Origin: Candidatus Poribacteria bacterium
Lineage (GTDB): Bacteria > Poribacteria > WGA-4E > WGA-3G
Assembly: GCA_958295945.1 (NCBI GenBank)
Contig: OY282386.1
Location: 5,202,204-5,266,203 of the forward strand
Direction of reading: 5' to 3'
Length of the DNA stretch: 64,000 nucleotides
In this document: positions 46,654-55,987 of the stretch, in pieces
How the letters are laid out: each line of letters begins with the position of its first letter
Position numbering within the stretch: position 1 is the first letter of the stretch
The notes under the pieces: model-generated
Database searches by the model: none
Told to the model about the DNA's origin: nothing
What the model saw: the letters and a program-made list of their open reading frames with translations, nothing else
Position numbers and translations under genes: made by a program

Positions 46654-47213
46654 ACTGCTTACAAGTTGAGGAACACTTTTCTGCACATTATGAAGATTCG
46701 CTTGACTACCAAACGTTACAACGTTTTGAGTCACACATAGATGAATGTCAAGGATGTAAACAAGAGTATACGTTATTCCGCGAATCTGTCCAAGCGTCAC
46801 AACAATTGCCGCAGATAGAACCTTCACCCTCATTTTCGTCAAAATTACAACAACGTCTCTCTGAAGAAGAACGCGAGACGCTCTCCTTTTGGCAACGGTT
46901 GCGACACGTTTTTGTCATACCAAAATGGGGTTACGGTTTTGCAGTTATCCTGATATTAGTATCTTCCATTTCATTCCTATACTATGATGATGTATTCAAT
47001 GAGAGTCCTCAATCTGATGTAAATGGTGAATTCATTAGTGCGCCAGGTGCTAATTCGCAAACGCAAATTCCTTCAGAAATTGATGATCGCTTCCTGCCGC
47101 GTAGTTTCGGAGGAATTGATTCTGCATTTACCACTTCATCACAACCGATGCAGCGGAACTATGTTTTAAAACGTGTGAGTTATACTACTACATCAACCGC
47201 TGGTGGGTTATAA
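46650..47213 (+). CDS. Anti-sigma factor with zinc-finger (ZAS) domain
   Basis: Starts by a 4-bp ATGA overlap with the sigma gene, so the two are coupled. The N-terminal domain contains the H-x3-C-x2-C zinc motif of ZAS anti-sigma factors (SHIDECQGCKQEY, residues about 29-41). A single membrane span GYGFAVILILVSSISFLYY lies near residues 92-110, and the C-terminal part is periplasmic, Ser/Thr-rich and without known domain. It presumably holds the sigma factor at the membrane until a signal from outside releases it. Confidence 0.88.
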   Translation: MNCLQVEEHFSAHYEDSLDYQTLQRFESHIDECQGCKQEYTLFRESVQASQQLPQIEPSPSFSSKLQQRLSEEERETLSFWQRLRHVFVIPKWGYGFAVILILVSSISFLYYDDVFNESPQSDVNGEFISAPGANSQTQIPSEIDDRFLPRSFGGIDSAFTTSSQPMQRNYVLKRVSYTTTSTAGGL

Positions 47214-47265
47214 TACTCCGAATGGACATCAATAAGACAATTCTATACTGTAAGAGGATAAATAG

Positions 47266-48327
47266 ATGGTTATCAAGAAATCTCAACAAAATATGGACAT
47301 AATATATCTTTGCAAAGTGTTTGGAATAGTGTTCATTCTGTTTCATTTTTTTGTATTGACACCGAGTTTTGCGAAAGAAAGTGTATTGCAGCAATTGGAA
47401 AAAGATTTTAAGAAAGTTGTAATCACATCCCGTCCAGCAGTCGTCAAAGTAATAGCAACACATCACACTACAACACAATTTCCAAACAACATACGCAAAA
47501 TGAATGTCTCACAGCAAAGCATCAGTTCTGGTATTATTCTTGATAAGAATGGACACATTGTAACCACAACTTTTGATTTCCTCCCCAACGCAGTTGAGGT
47601 AGTTTTGAATAACAAAAAACGTGTCCCTGCTAAATTTATCGGAATGGATGACCTGACCGATATTGTTGTGCTTAAGACAGAAAATAAAATGCCTTTTCAA
47701 GTAAAACAAGGGAATACAAAACAGATAGATACCGGTTCCTGGGTCCTCACCTTAGCGAATTCTCGCGGTAGTCATCCTATCATCTCATTTGGCATCGTTA
47801 GCGGCATGGAAATATTGCCTGATCGACCCTGTGATGAACTGATTAAGATCAATACACCTATTTCTCCGGGGAATAGTGGAGGTGCCGTAATAAATACTTC
47901 AGGGGAGATTGTCGGCATGCTTCTGGCTGTCCTTTCCGAACCTCATTTGCCAGATCCTTTTATGTCTCAATTTCCTTTTCCAGCATTCAATAGACCAGGA
48001 ATTGCTTTTGCCGTTCCGATAGAAACAGTAAAATCTGTTGCTACAGAAATAATAGAACATGGTAAGGTGCGTCGCGGTTGGCTTGGCGTTACAATTGAAA
48101 CAAAGGATTTCGGTGTGTTTGTTACACGGGTGAATGAGAACAGCCCCGCGCATAAGAGTGGAATTTTACCGAGAGACGTTATACTTAAATTCGAGGATGA
48201 ACCCATAACAACCTATACCCAACTGTTAAGGTGCGTTGGCACCAAACGACCCAATACTGAAATCAAACTTAGAATCAATAGAAACGGGAACGAACAGAAC
48301 TATACCATTAAACTTGGTGAACGGTAG
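47266..48327 (+). CDS. HtrA/DegP-like protein with missing catalytic histidine
   Basis: Third gene of the sigma/anti-sigma operon, usual site for an envelope-stress protease. An N-terminal anchor or signal (VFGIVFILFHFFVLTPSFA) is followed by a trypsin-like domain with the Asp in DDLTDIVVLK and the Ser in SPGNSGGAVIN, and a C-terminal PDZ domain (RRGWLGVTIETK, SPAHKSGILPRDVIL). The His position, normally in GYIVTNNHV, reads GHIVTTTFDF, with Phe in place of the catalytic His. A neighbouring His two residues into the strand is not at the active site. The protein may therefore be a non-proteolytic sensor or chaperone. Confidence 0.85.
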   Translation: MVIKKSQQNMDIIYLCKVFGIVFILFHFFVLTPSFAKESVLQQLEKDFKKVVITSRPAVVKVIATHHTTTQFPNNIRKMNVSQQSISSGIILDKNGHIVTTTFDFLPNAVEVVLNNKKRVPAKFIGMDDLTDIVVLKTENKMPFQVKQGNTKQIDTGSWVLTLANSRGSHPIISFGIVSGMEILPDRPCDELIKINTPISPGNSGGAVINTSGEIVGMLLAVLSEPHLPDPFMSQFPFPAFNRPGIAFAVPIETVKSVATEIIEHGKVRRGWLGVTIETKDFGVFVTRVNENSPAHKSGILPRDVILKFEDEPITTYTQLLRCVGTKRPNTEIKLRINRNGNEQNYTIKLGER

Positions 48328-48396
48328 CATTAGTGTATCCTATTTTATAGTGAATTATAAAGATAAGTTGACACTTTTGCCCCTTCCTTTTAGAAT

Positions 48397-48422
48397 CCGG
48401 TGCGGTTCGGAAACTGCACCGG
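48397..48422. repeat. Long palindrome in the 48.33-48.92 kb intergenic region
   Basis: CCGGTGC (48397-48403) pairs with GCACCGG (48416-48422), and GTT/AAC pairs inside. It could serve as the terminator of the sigma-operon or be a REP-like element. The rest of this 596-bp gap holds a TATAAT-like box near 48585 (promoter candidate), a GATAAGGGGGATTTAGGGGG repeat near 48650, and a strong hairpin at 48868-48899. Confidence 0.5.
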
Positions 48423-48867
48423 CCGCCTCGGGATTAACTTTCAGTCCATCTCTATAAACGAGAAATAATAACAACCGAAATCATCCGACGCGTCTTTGAA
48501 AATATACCCAATACCCTACCGACTCATACCAACACAATATAAATAATCACAATAAAAAGTGTTACACAAAAAAATAAACTGTGTGTATAATACAACTAAT
48601 ACCATTTCTATTTAAGAAACTGTCATAAAGGATTTCTTAAAGTCCCACTGATAAGGGGGATTTAGGGGGTTCTTCCAAGGACCAATGAGATATTATTATT
48701 TAGAAATGGTATAACTACCAAAACAAAAACCTTAAAATGGGGCCCCTTCTCACTATTAATTTAGAGAGTTTTTGGTTTGGTAGCCAGGGTACTAGATGAA
48801 CTCCCCGTCTCTGACACCGAGGAACTCTTTATTCCTCGTGATGAATAACTTTCTGCTATTCTATTGT

Positions 48868-48899
48868 CTGCGGGGCTCTATCATCAAAACCCCGCAGAG
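48868..48899 (+). other. Strong hairpin just upstream of the TolB-like gene
   Basis: TCTGCGGGG and CCCCGCAGA form a perfect 9-bp stem about 25 bp before the start codon of the next gene. It is too close to the Shine-Dalgarno sequence for a plain terminator and may influence translation or be a repeat remnant. Confidence 0.5.
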
Positions 48900-48923
48900 A
48901 CTCTACACCGAAGGAGATATGCC

Positions 48924-49940
48924 ATGAGAATGAAACGTAGTCTAATCTTATGCCTTATGTTCGGCAGTTTTGCTATTTTCTTGCTTTGTCCGTTGAATGT
49001 CACTGCCAAAATAGTGTTTACTGCGAAAATAAAACACGCTGGAGATACGCTCTATCATATCTATGCGATGGAGGATGATGGCAGCAACTTACGCAGAATT
49101 ACGCCCTCCCATCGTTATGATACTGCGGCGCGATGGTTTCCTGATGGCAAACGAATCGCGTTCGAAAGAGACTGGGGGAAAGGCAGATGGAACACAGGGG
49201 AAACAGTGCATAGAGAGTTCTTCATCATAGATGAAACAGGGCGCAATGAACACAGCTTTATGGTGGACAAACATCGAAAAGATACAGGCCCCGTCCCCTC
49301 TCCAGACGGTAGGTACATCGCCTTTGACAGTAGCCGGACAGGAGAGTTAGATATTTACGTCTACGACTTAGCACGTGACAAACTCACGGCACTAACAAAT
49401 AACGAAATAGAAGACGGATGGACCCAACATCCGGATTGGTCTCCTGACGGTAGCCGGATTGTTTATCACAATGGAGAGGCTATCTGGGTCATGAATGCCG
49501 ATGGTAGCAGAAAAGAACAGATCGTCGCTGCCCCTGCCTTCCATACTTTTCGTGGTTATGCGTGTTGGTCCCCCTCCGGTAGATACATCATGTATAGTGA
49601 GACAATTCCGGAGCCTTTAGCGTTCCGCCTTATTTTTCATAAGATGTCCACGAACGCGCGCGATGCCTACAATCTCCCCATAACGGAGGGGAAATATGGG
49701 CAAGTGGCCGGTTTGACGTGGATGGGGGATGATAACACCGTACTGCTTTCATACGAAGAAGCGGGGGGTGCCCAGAATATCTATCGGTATGATCGGGATA
49801 GTCGTCGGATGACGAAGCTCACCGATTTTCCACTGGGACATGCTTACTTTCCGCATTGGATTGAAGGGCCGCTGGCTGTATCTCCATTGGATAAAGCGAC
49901 GACTCGCTGGGGATATTTAAAGCAAAAGTTAGCGAAGTGA
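48924..49940 (+). CDS. Exported TolB-like beta-propeller protein
   Basis: The ATG at 48924 has AAGGAG seven bases upstream; an earlier in-frame ATG does not. A signal peptide (SLILCLMFGSFAIFLLCPLNVTA) precedes a single propeller made of WD40-like/TolB_N-type blades: IYAMEDDGSNLRRITPS, ARWFPDGKRIAF, GPVPSPDGRYIAFDS, HPDWSPDGSRIVYHNG, ACWSPSGRYIMYSE. Similar blades occur in TolB and in Asp-box-free PD40 proteins. It lacks the TolB N-terminal domain, so it is not TolB itself. Role probably periplasmic and binding-related. Confidence 0.8.
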   Translation: MRMKRSLILCLMFGSFAIFLLCPLNVTAKIVFTAKIKHAGDTLYHIYAMEDDGSNLRRITPSHRYDTAARWFPDGKRIAFERDWGKGRWNTGETVHREFFIIDETGRNEHSFMVDKHRKDTGPVPSPDGRYIAFDSSRTGELDIYVYDLARDKLTALTNNEIEDGWTQHPDWSPDGSRIVYHNGEAIWVMNADGSRKEQIVAAPAFHTFRGYACWSPSGRYIMYSETIPEPLAFRLIFHKMSTNARDAYNLPITEGKYGQVAGLTWMGDDNTVLLSYEEAGGAQNIYRYDRDSRRMTKLTDFPLGHAYFPHWIEGPLAVSPLDKATTRWGYLKQKLAK

Positions 49941-50087
49941 AACATCTAATTGTATATCTAACAAGCTGATTCACCACCTAACATCAACACCTTTACAAGC
50001 AGGGACCCTATTTGGATATCTGCCTTTTTCATATTTGGGCGTATTATGGTGAAGTATGAAATTATATCTACACTTTCTTTCTACGGT

Positions 50088-50111
50088 AGGTGAGGTTTCC
50101 TAACCTCACCT
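50088..50111. terminator. Bidirectional hairpin terminator
   Basis: AGGTGAGGTT, a TCCT loop and AACCTCACCT form a perfect 10-bp stem between the convergent TolB-like and PLD genes. A related but weaker hairpin (GCGAGG/CCTCGC) lies at 61017-61036, suggesting a dispersed repeat used as terminator. Confidence 0.6.
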
Positions 50112-50139
50112 CAGCAATGTGGAGAATTAATTCAATAAT

Positions 50140-51219
50140 TTACCATAACTTGTTATATTCATCAATATATGCTTGAGCAATATCCTTATTATTCTTTATT
50201 ATCAGCAAGTTTTCACTGTTCCGTATCTCAGCATTTCTTGAGAAATTATAGGAACCGGTGATGACCGTCTCCTCATCAATAATTATCACCTTGTGATGCA
50301 TCGTCCCCGATGTTTCATCTATTTTTACATCCATTCCTGACTCTTGCATGAGATGATATTCAGAATATCTTGAAATCTGATTCTCATCAAACACACCACC
50401 TACTTTAATGCCGTTCTCATGTTGATCACGCATCGCCAACCCGATTTTATCGTGTGTAAATGAAAACACCATGAAATTGATGGATTCTTGGGCAGAATTT
50501 ATTTCATGCAATAGAGGCGGGATCGTCTGAGATCCTGGAGAGAAATATGTAAATATCTGTGTGCCATCACTCAGGGTTACTTGTGGGTGAGGAATACTAT
50601 TTTGAGGGAGTTTCTCTTCCCCGCGTGATGAATAGATTACCTGAAATTCCTTTGTGAAGTTTTCTGCAAGTGGCACAGAATCAATCCAAACTACGTTATT
50701 ATCATTTTTAAATGCACCGTTGTAGGTCGTGTTATATGAACCTGTCCAGACATATCTTTCGTCAATAATGACAAATTTGTGGTGCATATAACCATCATTG
50801 TCACCATCATCATGAACAGGGATACCCTCTCTAAGTAACCTTTGTATTTCTTCCTCTTCCCCATGACTATTTTCTGTGAATACCCTAACTTTCACTTCTC
50901 TGTTGTGTGCATTGATTAATGCTGTTGCTATTGACTTAGAGTCCAAATCATAGAGTGCAGCATCCACAACCGAAGTTGCAGAAGTAAGTTTGTTGACAAG
51001 TCGCTCCTCTAAGTTAGGTCCACTGACAGCACCGTTGACTTCGCTGAAATATACTTCCAACTCACTACTTGGTTCCGGAAGTATTTCTTTTGAACCTATG
51101 AAGTGCCTGATAGTAAAACCAATCGCAATTGCAATCACTATAATGAGAAAAAACGGTACGAAACGTGCGTTTCGACTTTTAGGTGCTGCTGAATTGTTGT
51201 CTATCATTTCATTGTCCAT
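50140..51219 (-). CDS. Phospholipase D-like protein, membrane-anchored
   Basis: A single N-terminal span (FVPFFLIIVIAIAIGFTI, about residues 22-40) anchors two PLD domains, each with an HxKx4D motif: HHKFVIIDERYVWTGSYN (first) and HHKVIIIDEETVITGSYNFS (second), both complete with the conserved G-S/T-x-N that follows. Members of the family act on phospholipids or as nucleases. The gene starts 6 bp after the stop of the dioxygenase gene on the same strand, so it is co-transcribed with it. Confidence 0.85.
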   Translation of the reverse strand: MDNEMIDNNSAAPKSRNARFVPFFLIIVIAIAIGFTIRHFIGSKEILPEPSSELEVYFSEVNGAVSGPNLEERLVNKLTSATSVVDAALYDLDSKSIATALINAHNREVKVRVFTENSHGEEEEIQRLLREGIPVHDDGDNDGYMHHKFVIIDERYVWTGSYNTTYNGAFKNDNNVVWIDSVPLAENFTKEFQVIYSSRGEEKLPQNSIPHPQVTLSDGTQIFTYFSPGSQTIPPLLHEINSAQESINFMVFSFTHDKIGLAMRDQHENGIKVGGVFDENQISRYSEYHLMQESGMDVKIDETSGTMHHKVIIIDEETVITGSYNFSRNAEIRNSENLLIIKNNKDIAQAYIDEYNKLW

Positions 51220-51225
51220 GATCGT

Positions 51226-52116
51226 TTAGACTCCCCACCTTCGTCTTGACTCTTCCAACGACTCAATTTCCGCATCCTTCTGCTTCCAAGCATAATGTCC
51301 CTTCGGTTTTTCGCCGATCCATCGCTCATCAATCGCTTCTGATGCGAGTTGATAGCGCGTATCTGCAGTGATACGAATTTTGTTAGAGGAGTTGACAAGG
51401 GAGGCATGCATCATAAACATACTGAATATGATGACATCACCTGCAGAAAACGTAGTTGTTGCCCAGTTACCGCCAAATTTTTCTACCACCTCAATCGGTT
51501 TATCACTAAAATGTCCTTGTATCAGATCACGATCCACATCCGACTGTCCATAAGTCTGTCGCACTTTATCAAATCTATTTGAACCGATGCAGAAAACGAT
51601 AGGTCCCATATCTAGTGAGACATCTCCGAAAGGAGTCCAGCAGGAATATAGTTTTTGCGTGCCTCGTCCCATAAAGACAATATCATAATGAATCGGTGAA
51701 CCAGAACCTGGACCTGCAGTACGTAGCCATTTGAAGTCATAAGTCCGCGCTTCACCACCGAGAAAATGCTTGAAAAAGTTCATTATCGGTGCACCTTCAA
51801 CAACGGCTTTAAATTCGGGTAGTTGTGTCAACTCTATATTCCCCATTGAACCTGTGGACGTAGGTTCAGGATAATCTGGATTGAAGATACCATCCATCAA
51901 AGATGTATCGGGGGCAATCATGTCTTTTTCTGCTAATTTTTCAAGAATCTGGTGTCGCGCAGCTAATACTGTTTCCTTATCATGCAACCCGCGAATCAAC
52001 AAATATCCATCTTCTGCCATACGTTCTTGAAGCTCATCTGGATCGTCTAATATATCATTACTCTCTCTTAGATCTGTACTAACCTCAACTTCTTGGTGTA
52101 AAAATGGTAGTTTCAT
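51226..52116 (-). CDS. Phytanoyl-CoA dioxygenase (PhyH) family protein
   Basis: Fe(II)/2-oxoglutarate-dependent hydroxylase family. The 296-aa protein has the N-terminal pattern QERMAEDGYLLIRGLHDKETV, the metal-binding HxD inside SPIHYDIVFMGRGT, and a distal HASLVNSS-type His within FMMHASLVNSSNKIRI, with Arg downstream for 2-oxoglutarate. Substrate unknown; such proteins are unusually numerous in Poribacteria. It is separated by one base from the FGE-like gene and by 6 bp from the PLD gene, forming a compact operon. Confidence 0.85.
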   Translation of the reverse strand: MKLPFLHQEVEVSTDLRESNDILDDPDELQERMAEDGYLLIRGLHDKETVLAARHQILEKLAEKDMIAPDTSLMDGIFNPDYPEPTSTGSMGNIELTQLPEFKAVVEGAPIMNFFKHFLGGEARTYDFKWLRTAGPGSGSPIHYDIVFMGRGTQKLYSCWTPFGDVSLDMGPIVFCIGSNRFDKVRQTYGQSDVDRDLIQGHFSDKPIEVVEKFGGNWATTTFSAGDVIIFSMFMMHASLVNSSNKIRITADTRYQLASEAIDERWIGEKPKGHYAWKQKDAEIESLEESRRRWGV

Positions 52117-52117
52117 A

Positions 52118-54142
52118 TTATTTCCTCACTTCCGATGGCGGTTGTTCCTTCAACCAAGCATAGTTAAACCGATAGTGCTGTTTACTGCTAATGAGATGAA
52201 TGATGCCGTTTCTTCCTTGGGTAACAGCAAGATACCCACCTGGTTCAGCACTGTTCAATCCCATAACAAAAGGTCGACCATCCATTGTTTCGATTTCTCT
52301 ATCAGGACCATCATCTGAAATCAGTCTAATATTTGTCCAAGTTTCTCCATCATCATAAGAGAGTGCACCAAATAGTCCAGTTACATGGCGTTCTTTACCC
52401 GATTCGTCAACGACAAGCATTGTTTCGGGGGTTTTACGACTTCCAGTGAAGGATGCGAGAAAAATCGGTCCTTCCTGAAGTCGTAAAAATACACACCGTT
52501 GCCCACCAGAAACAGGTGGAAACGAACTTGCACTATAATGCCATGTTCTTCCACCATCTTCAGATATACTTTTCGGCATGCGTCCATCAATCGTATCACC
52601 ACGACCAAACCCCATTAACCGACCATCAGACAACTCCACGACAGCCCCGTGAATACCAGCAATCCATCCACCACTATTACCCGCAGCAAATTCAGGGATA
52701 GGTTGTCCGGCACCAGGCTCATACCACGTCTCTCCGTCATCCTCACTTATCCAAACGACTGTGCCGCCGTTTCCACCACTCACAGCATCACAAGCAAAGA
52801 GGATTGAACCGTCATGTCTTCGGAAAACCGATGCGATAGGCATGTGTCGTAGTCTATGCTCAGGTGAAATCAGGTGTGGTTTTGACCAGGTTGCACCGTT
52901 ATCATCGGAATGTCGTAATACTAATGCTAAAGGACCCCACGTCGCAGCTGCTGATAGTCCGTTGAAATGGTAAATCCTCCCATCTTCATTGCACCAGAGC
53001 GATGTTGCATGGTTGTTTCTATCAGGTGGTCCCCAGAATGGTTCCGCAATTTCCCATTCCGATTCACCTAAACGCAAACGGCTTGCAGCGACTGTCAATT
53101 CCCTTCCCCGTTCTGTCACACACGAATACCACGCTGTAAACATATCTCCATTCGGACATTCTACTATCGCAGGAACATGGTTATGCTTTGAAAATAGCGG
53201 ACCGTCTGAACCTTCAGGAATACGGACAAACGGAATCGGATCTGCAAAATGCGGCTTTTCTGGGGCCGGAACATCTACCCTCTCCTGCTTGACATCACGT
53301 CCCCATAACGCTACCCTTGGTGATGGTAATAGGTTGGGTTTTTCAGACATCTCCCCACAAACAACTCGGAACCCGATATACCAATGTTTATCTTCAGGCA
53401 ATGCACCTATGCGGTTTGCAGAACGCAGATAACATAGTAAAGTTGAGTGGCTACCACCGCGTGTCACTCGATACAACCCCGATTCTCGTCCACTCGGATC
53501 GGTCTGTGGAAGTGCATCATAGGGACCATACCAGTCTTGGCACCACTCTTCAACGTTGCCGTGCATGTCGTAGATACCCCATGCATTCGGTGTTGTTTTG
53601 CCGACGTATAACGGTACAATTTCCTCAGTCCCACGACCCCGTCCTTCATCCGGATACCAACTCTCACAAACATTTTTATGAAATTCATCAGGTAAAGTAT
53701 CACCTATATGGTAATGGGTTGTGGTTCCAGCACGGCATGCATATTCCCATTCCGCTTCAGTTGGCAAACGGTACGGGAGTCCCTCCTTTTCTGAGAGCCA
53801 TTGGCAAAAGCGTGTCGCATCGTGCCAATCCACAAAAACAACTGCCTCATCATCGTCTTTTGAGAAACCGATTTTTCCACGTTGTTCGTGATGTGAAGGA
53901 TCGAATTCCTCATACTGCGCATTCGTTACCTGGTGGATTCCGATGTGAAAGGGAGTGCTGAGCGTCACCTGATGTACAGGTTGTTCATCCCAATCCCCAT
54001 CTTTCAAGTATTCTTTACCTAAGGTTAGTTCATCTGAAAGGTTCGCATCCGCAGAACCCATCATATACGTTCCGGATTCTATTCTTACGAACTGCATTCC
54101 GATTGAGTTCGTGAAAGTCTTATCTTGTATTATCTGTTTCAT
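52118..54142 (-). CDS. FGE/SUMF1-like domain fused to a sialidase-like propeller
   Basis: Residues 10-275 form an FGE-sulfatase domain: NSIGMQFVRIESGTYMMGS, the LPTEAEWEYACRAGT box, YDMHGNVEEWCQDWYG and RVTRGGSHSTLLCYLRSANR, ending GFRVVCGEM. True formylglycine-generating enzymes keep two Cys in the RGGS...C segment; here only the second is present. Residues about 310-660 are a sialidase-like six-bladed propeller with Asp-box-type repeats (SDDNGATWSKP, SEDDGETWYEP, SEDGGRTWHYS, SYDDGETWTN). No signal peptide. The fusion is unusual. It begins 30 bp after the AAA ATPase stop and ends one base before PhyH. The sulfatase gene at 62.7 kb is not adjacent. Confidence 0.85.
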   Translation of the reverse strand: MKQIIQDKTFTNSIGMQFVRIESGTYMMGSADANLSDELTLGKEYLKDGDWDEQPVHQVTLSTPFHIGIHQVTNAQYEEFDPSHHEQRGKIGFSKDDDEAVVFVDWHDATRFCQWLSEKEGLPYRLPTEAEWEYACRAGTTTHYHIGDTLPDEFHKNVCESWYPDEGRGRGTEEIVPLYVGKTTPNAWGIYDMHGNVEEWCQDWYGPYDALPQTDPSGRESGLYRVTRGGSHSTLLCYLRSANRIGALPEDKHWYIGFRVVCGEMSEKPNLLPSPRVALWGRDVKQERVDVPAPEKPHFADPIPFVRIPEGSDGPLFSKHNHVPAIVECPNGDMFTAWYSCVTERGRELTVAASRLRLGESEWEIAEPFWGPPDRNNHATSLWCNEDGRIYHFNGLSAAATWGPLALVLRHSDDNGATWSKPHLISPEHRLRHMPIASVFRRHDGSILFACDAVSGGNGGTVVWISEDDGETWYEPGAGQPIPEFAAGNSGGWIAGIHGAVVELSDGRLMGFGRGDTIDGRMPKSISEDGGRTWHYSASSFPPVSGGQRCVFLRLQEGPIFLASFTGSRKTPETMLVVDESGKERHVTGLFGALSYDDGETWTNIRLISDDGPDREIETMDGRPFVMGLNSAEPGGYLAVTQGRNGIIHLISSKQHYRFNYAWLKEQPPSEVRK

Positions 54143-54172
54143 AGTTGTATCAGTATATTCCTTTGAAAATTA

Positions 54173-55771
54173 TTACACCACTTGTGAAGGTCGATGTTGC
54201 AGGACAGGAATAACATAGCTCTGTATGGTACACCCGTCATACGTATCTGTTTCGGACTTTGAAATAGCATTCTCACGATAATCAAACACGATGTAAAATC
54301 CCTCTGTTGCACCTTCCAGTTCTAAATATGCTGCGAGTTGCTGTTTACCTGCTTGATATGTTTTTTCAGTTCTCCAAACCTTGGTTTCAATTATATATTT
54401 ATGTTCGTTATACCTAACGATAAGATCCACCCTACCTCTACCCACTGGCACCTCAAGATACATCATTGCTCGAACAATATTCACAAATTCATCAAGATAG
54501 GTAAACAACAAGTATTGTCCAACAAATTCTTGTGGTGTATCAGGCACTTGCAGAATCCTGTAGCCTGCGCGTGCAATGAAATCCTTAAAGTTGTCAATCA
54601 GGGTCCGCATCTGAAGTTCTCCATGAGGTGAAATATACTCGGTAAAATCCATCCCGCCATCTTCGGCAAAGTATTGATCTTCGAGTCCATTTATGAGTGG
54701 TTGAAACGTTAATAAGATCCGATGCAAATAGATCGGATTAAGAATCTGGCACATCCCATCATCATCCTCTCCAATTATGCCATAGGTTGCGAGTTCGCTG
54801 ATTATCTCATCGTCAAGAATAAAATGTCTTCGTTCCTTATAGAATGTGATACGCATGAGTAGTTTCTCAAAACGGGGGTCTCTACGTATGTTGGTTATAA
54901 GATGTGAGATATTCGTGTTCCGTTCTTTGAGAATTTTCTTGTATGCCTTATTGAAGTGATGCATCTGAATCGTCTCAGATGATGGAATTTTTAGTTCTTC
55001 TGTGAGAATTTGTCCGAATCGGTTGACAAGAAAAGGTTGTCCTGCAGTCTGAGTGTGGACTGCTTCAATAACCTCAGAGATGAAAGGTTGTCCAGTTTCT
55101 TCTGTGTATTGTGAATAGAGATCCTCTACTTGTGCAAGCGCAAAATTTGATAACTTAAACTCATCTTGAATGTTAAAGGGTGAAATGGAACGATCATAGT
55201 TAAGTTGAGAGATGTTTTTTACCCCAACAATACCGACGCTATATGGACACTTAAGACTTGTATTTGAAAGATATATTTGTCGGAGTGTATGTAGAAATCC
55301 ACGAATGGCATCGGGAGGAATTCCATCAAATTCGTCTATTATAATGGTAAACCTCTTATTTTGTAGTACAACTCCTAGATTCTCAAAGAATTCACGCATT
55401 GAAACAGGATCTATAATCCGCGCATTTTCCATGAAATGTAACAAATCATCAGATGAATTCTCCTTACGTTTTTGTAGTGAATATTCAATTTGTCTACATA
55501 TTTCTCGGCATAGAGAAGGATAAAATCTATCAGCATCCGTATCTACATATCCTTCAAAATTAAGATGGATAGGTAGATATGCGTTTCCTTCTGCTTCAAG
55601 TGCATTAAGCGCGTTACGGAAGAAAGTAGTTTTTCCTGTCTGTCGTGGTGCAAACAGCACAACATACCGTCCCTGTTTCACGCGATTGATGTAATCTGCG
55701 AGTTCATCTTTACGGGAGACAACATAGTTTATATCTGAATAGACGGGACCGAATGTGCCAAAACATCTCAT
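54173..55771 (-). CDS. AAA ATPase fused to a PD-(D/E)XK nuclease-like domain
   Basis: A 532-aa protein of the AAA-ATPase_like type. Walker A lies in VVLFAPRQTGKTTFFRN (near residue 40), Walker B in FTIIIDEFDGI. After a winged-helix-like middle, the C-terminus holds a PD-(D/E)XK pattern: GRGRVDLIVRYNEHKYIIETKVW (D...E-x-K). Such proteins are common and of unknown function, often counted among mobile or defence-related genes. The ATG at 55771 has CGGAG; a 29-codon extension lacks a site. A consensus promoter lies at 55809-55837. Confidence 0.83.
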   Translation of the reverse strand: MRCFGTFGPVYSDINYVVSRKDELADYINRVKQGRYVVLFAPRQTGKTTFFRNALNALEAEGNAYLPIHLNFEGYVDTDADRFYPSLCREICRQIEYSLQKRKENSSDDLLHFMENARIIDPVSMREFFENLGVVLQNKRFTIIIDEFDGIPPDAIRGFLHTLRQIYLSNTSLKCPYSVGIVGVKNISQLNYDRSISPFNIQDEFKLSNFALAQVEDLYSQYTEETGQPFISEVIEAVHTQTAGQPFLVNRFGQILTEELKIPSSETIQMHHFNKAYKKILKERNTNISHLITNIRRDPRFEKLLMRITFYKERRHFILDDEIISELATYGIIGEDDDGMCQILNPIYLHRILLTFQPLINGLEDQYFAEDGGMDFTEYISPHGELQMRTLIDNFKDFIARAGYRILQVPDTPQEFVGQYLLFTYLDEFVNIVRAMMYLEVPVGRGRVDLIVRYNEHKYIIETKVWRTEKTYQAGKQQLAAYLELEGATEGFYIVFDYRENAISKSETDTYDGCTIQSYVIPVLQHRPSQVV

Positions 55772-55808
55772 GTTCTGCTCCGAAGTTCTATGTAAATGGT
55801 GTATTATC

Positions 55809-55837
55809 ATTATACAAACTCTATGTAGAAAAGTCAA
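55809..55837 (-). promoter_or_regulatory. sigma70-type promoter of the AAA-FGE-PhyH-PLD run
   Basis: On the minus strand TTGACT (55837-55832), a 17-bp spacer and TATAAT (55814-55809), 37 bp before the ATG of the AAA ATPase gene. All four downstream genes are spaced by 30 bp or less, so one transcript could carry them. Confidence 0.75.
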
Positions 55838-55870
55838 ATAATGATTGGTGTAGGTCACTAGAGAAATTCC

Positions 55871-55899
55871 TTGACATTTTATCTCGCTTTTGGTATTCT
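55871..55899 (+). promoter_or_regulatory. sigma70-type promoter of the LamG gene
   Basis: TTGACA (55871-55876), 17-bp spacer and TATTCT (55894-55899), about 90 bp before the ATG at 55988. Confidence 0.65.
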
Positions 55900-55987
55900 T
55901 AATTACGTAAGGTGGATATTGAATTGTACGATATCACATCACATTATTTTTAATAGTAAATGCATAAAATATAGAAAGAGGATTGAA

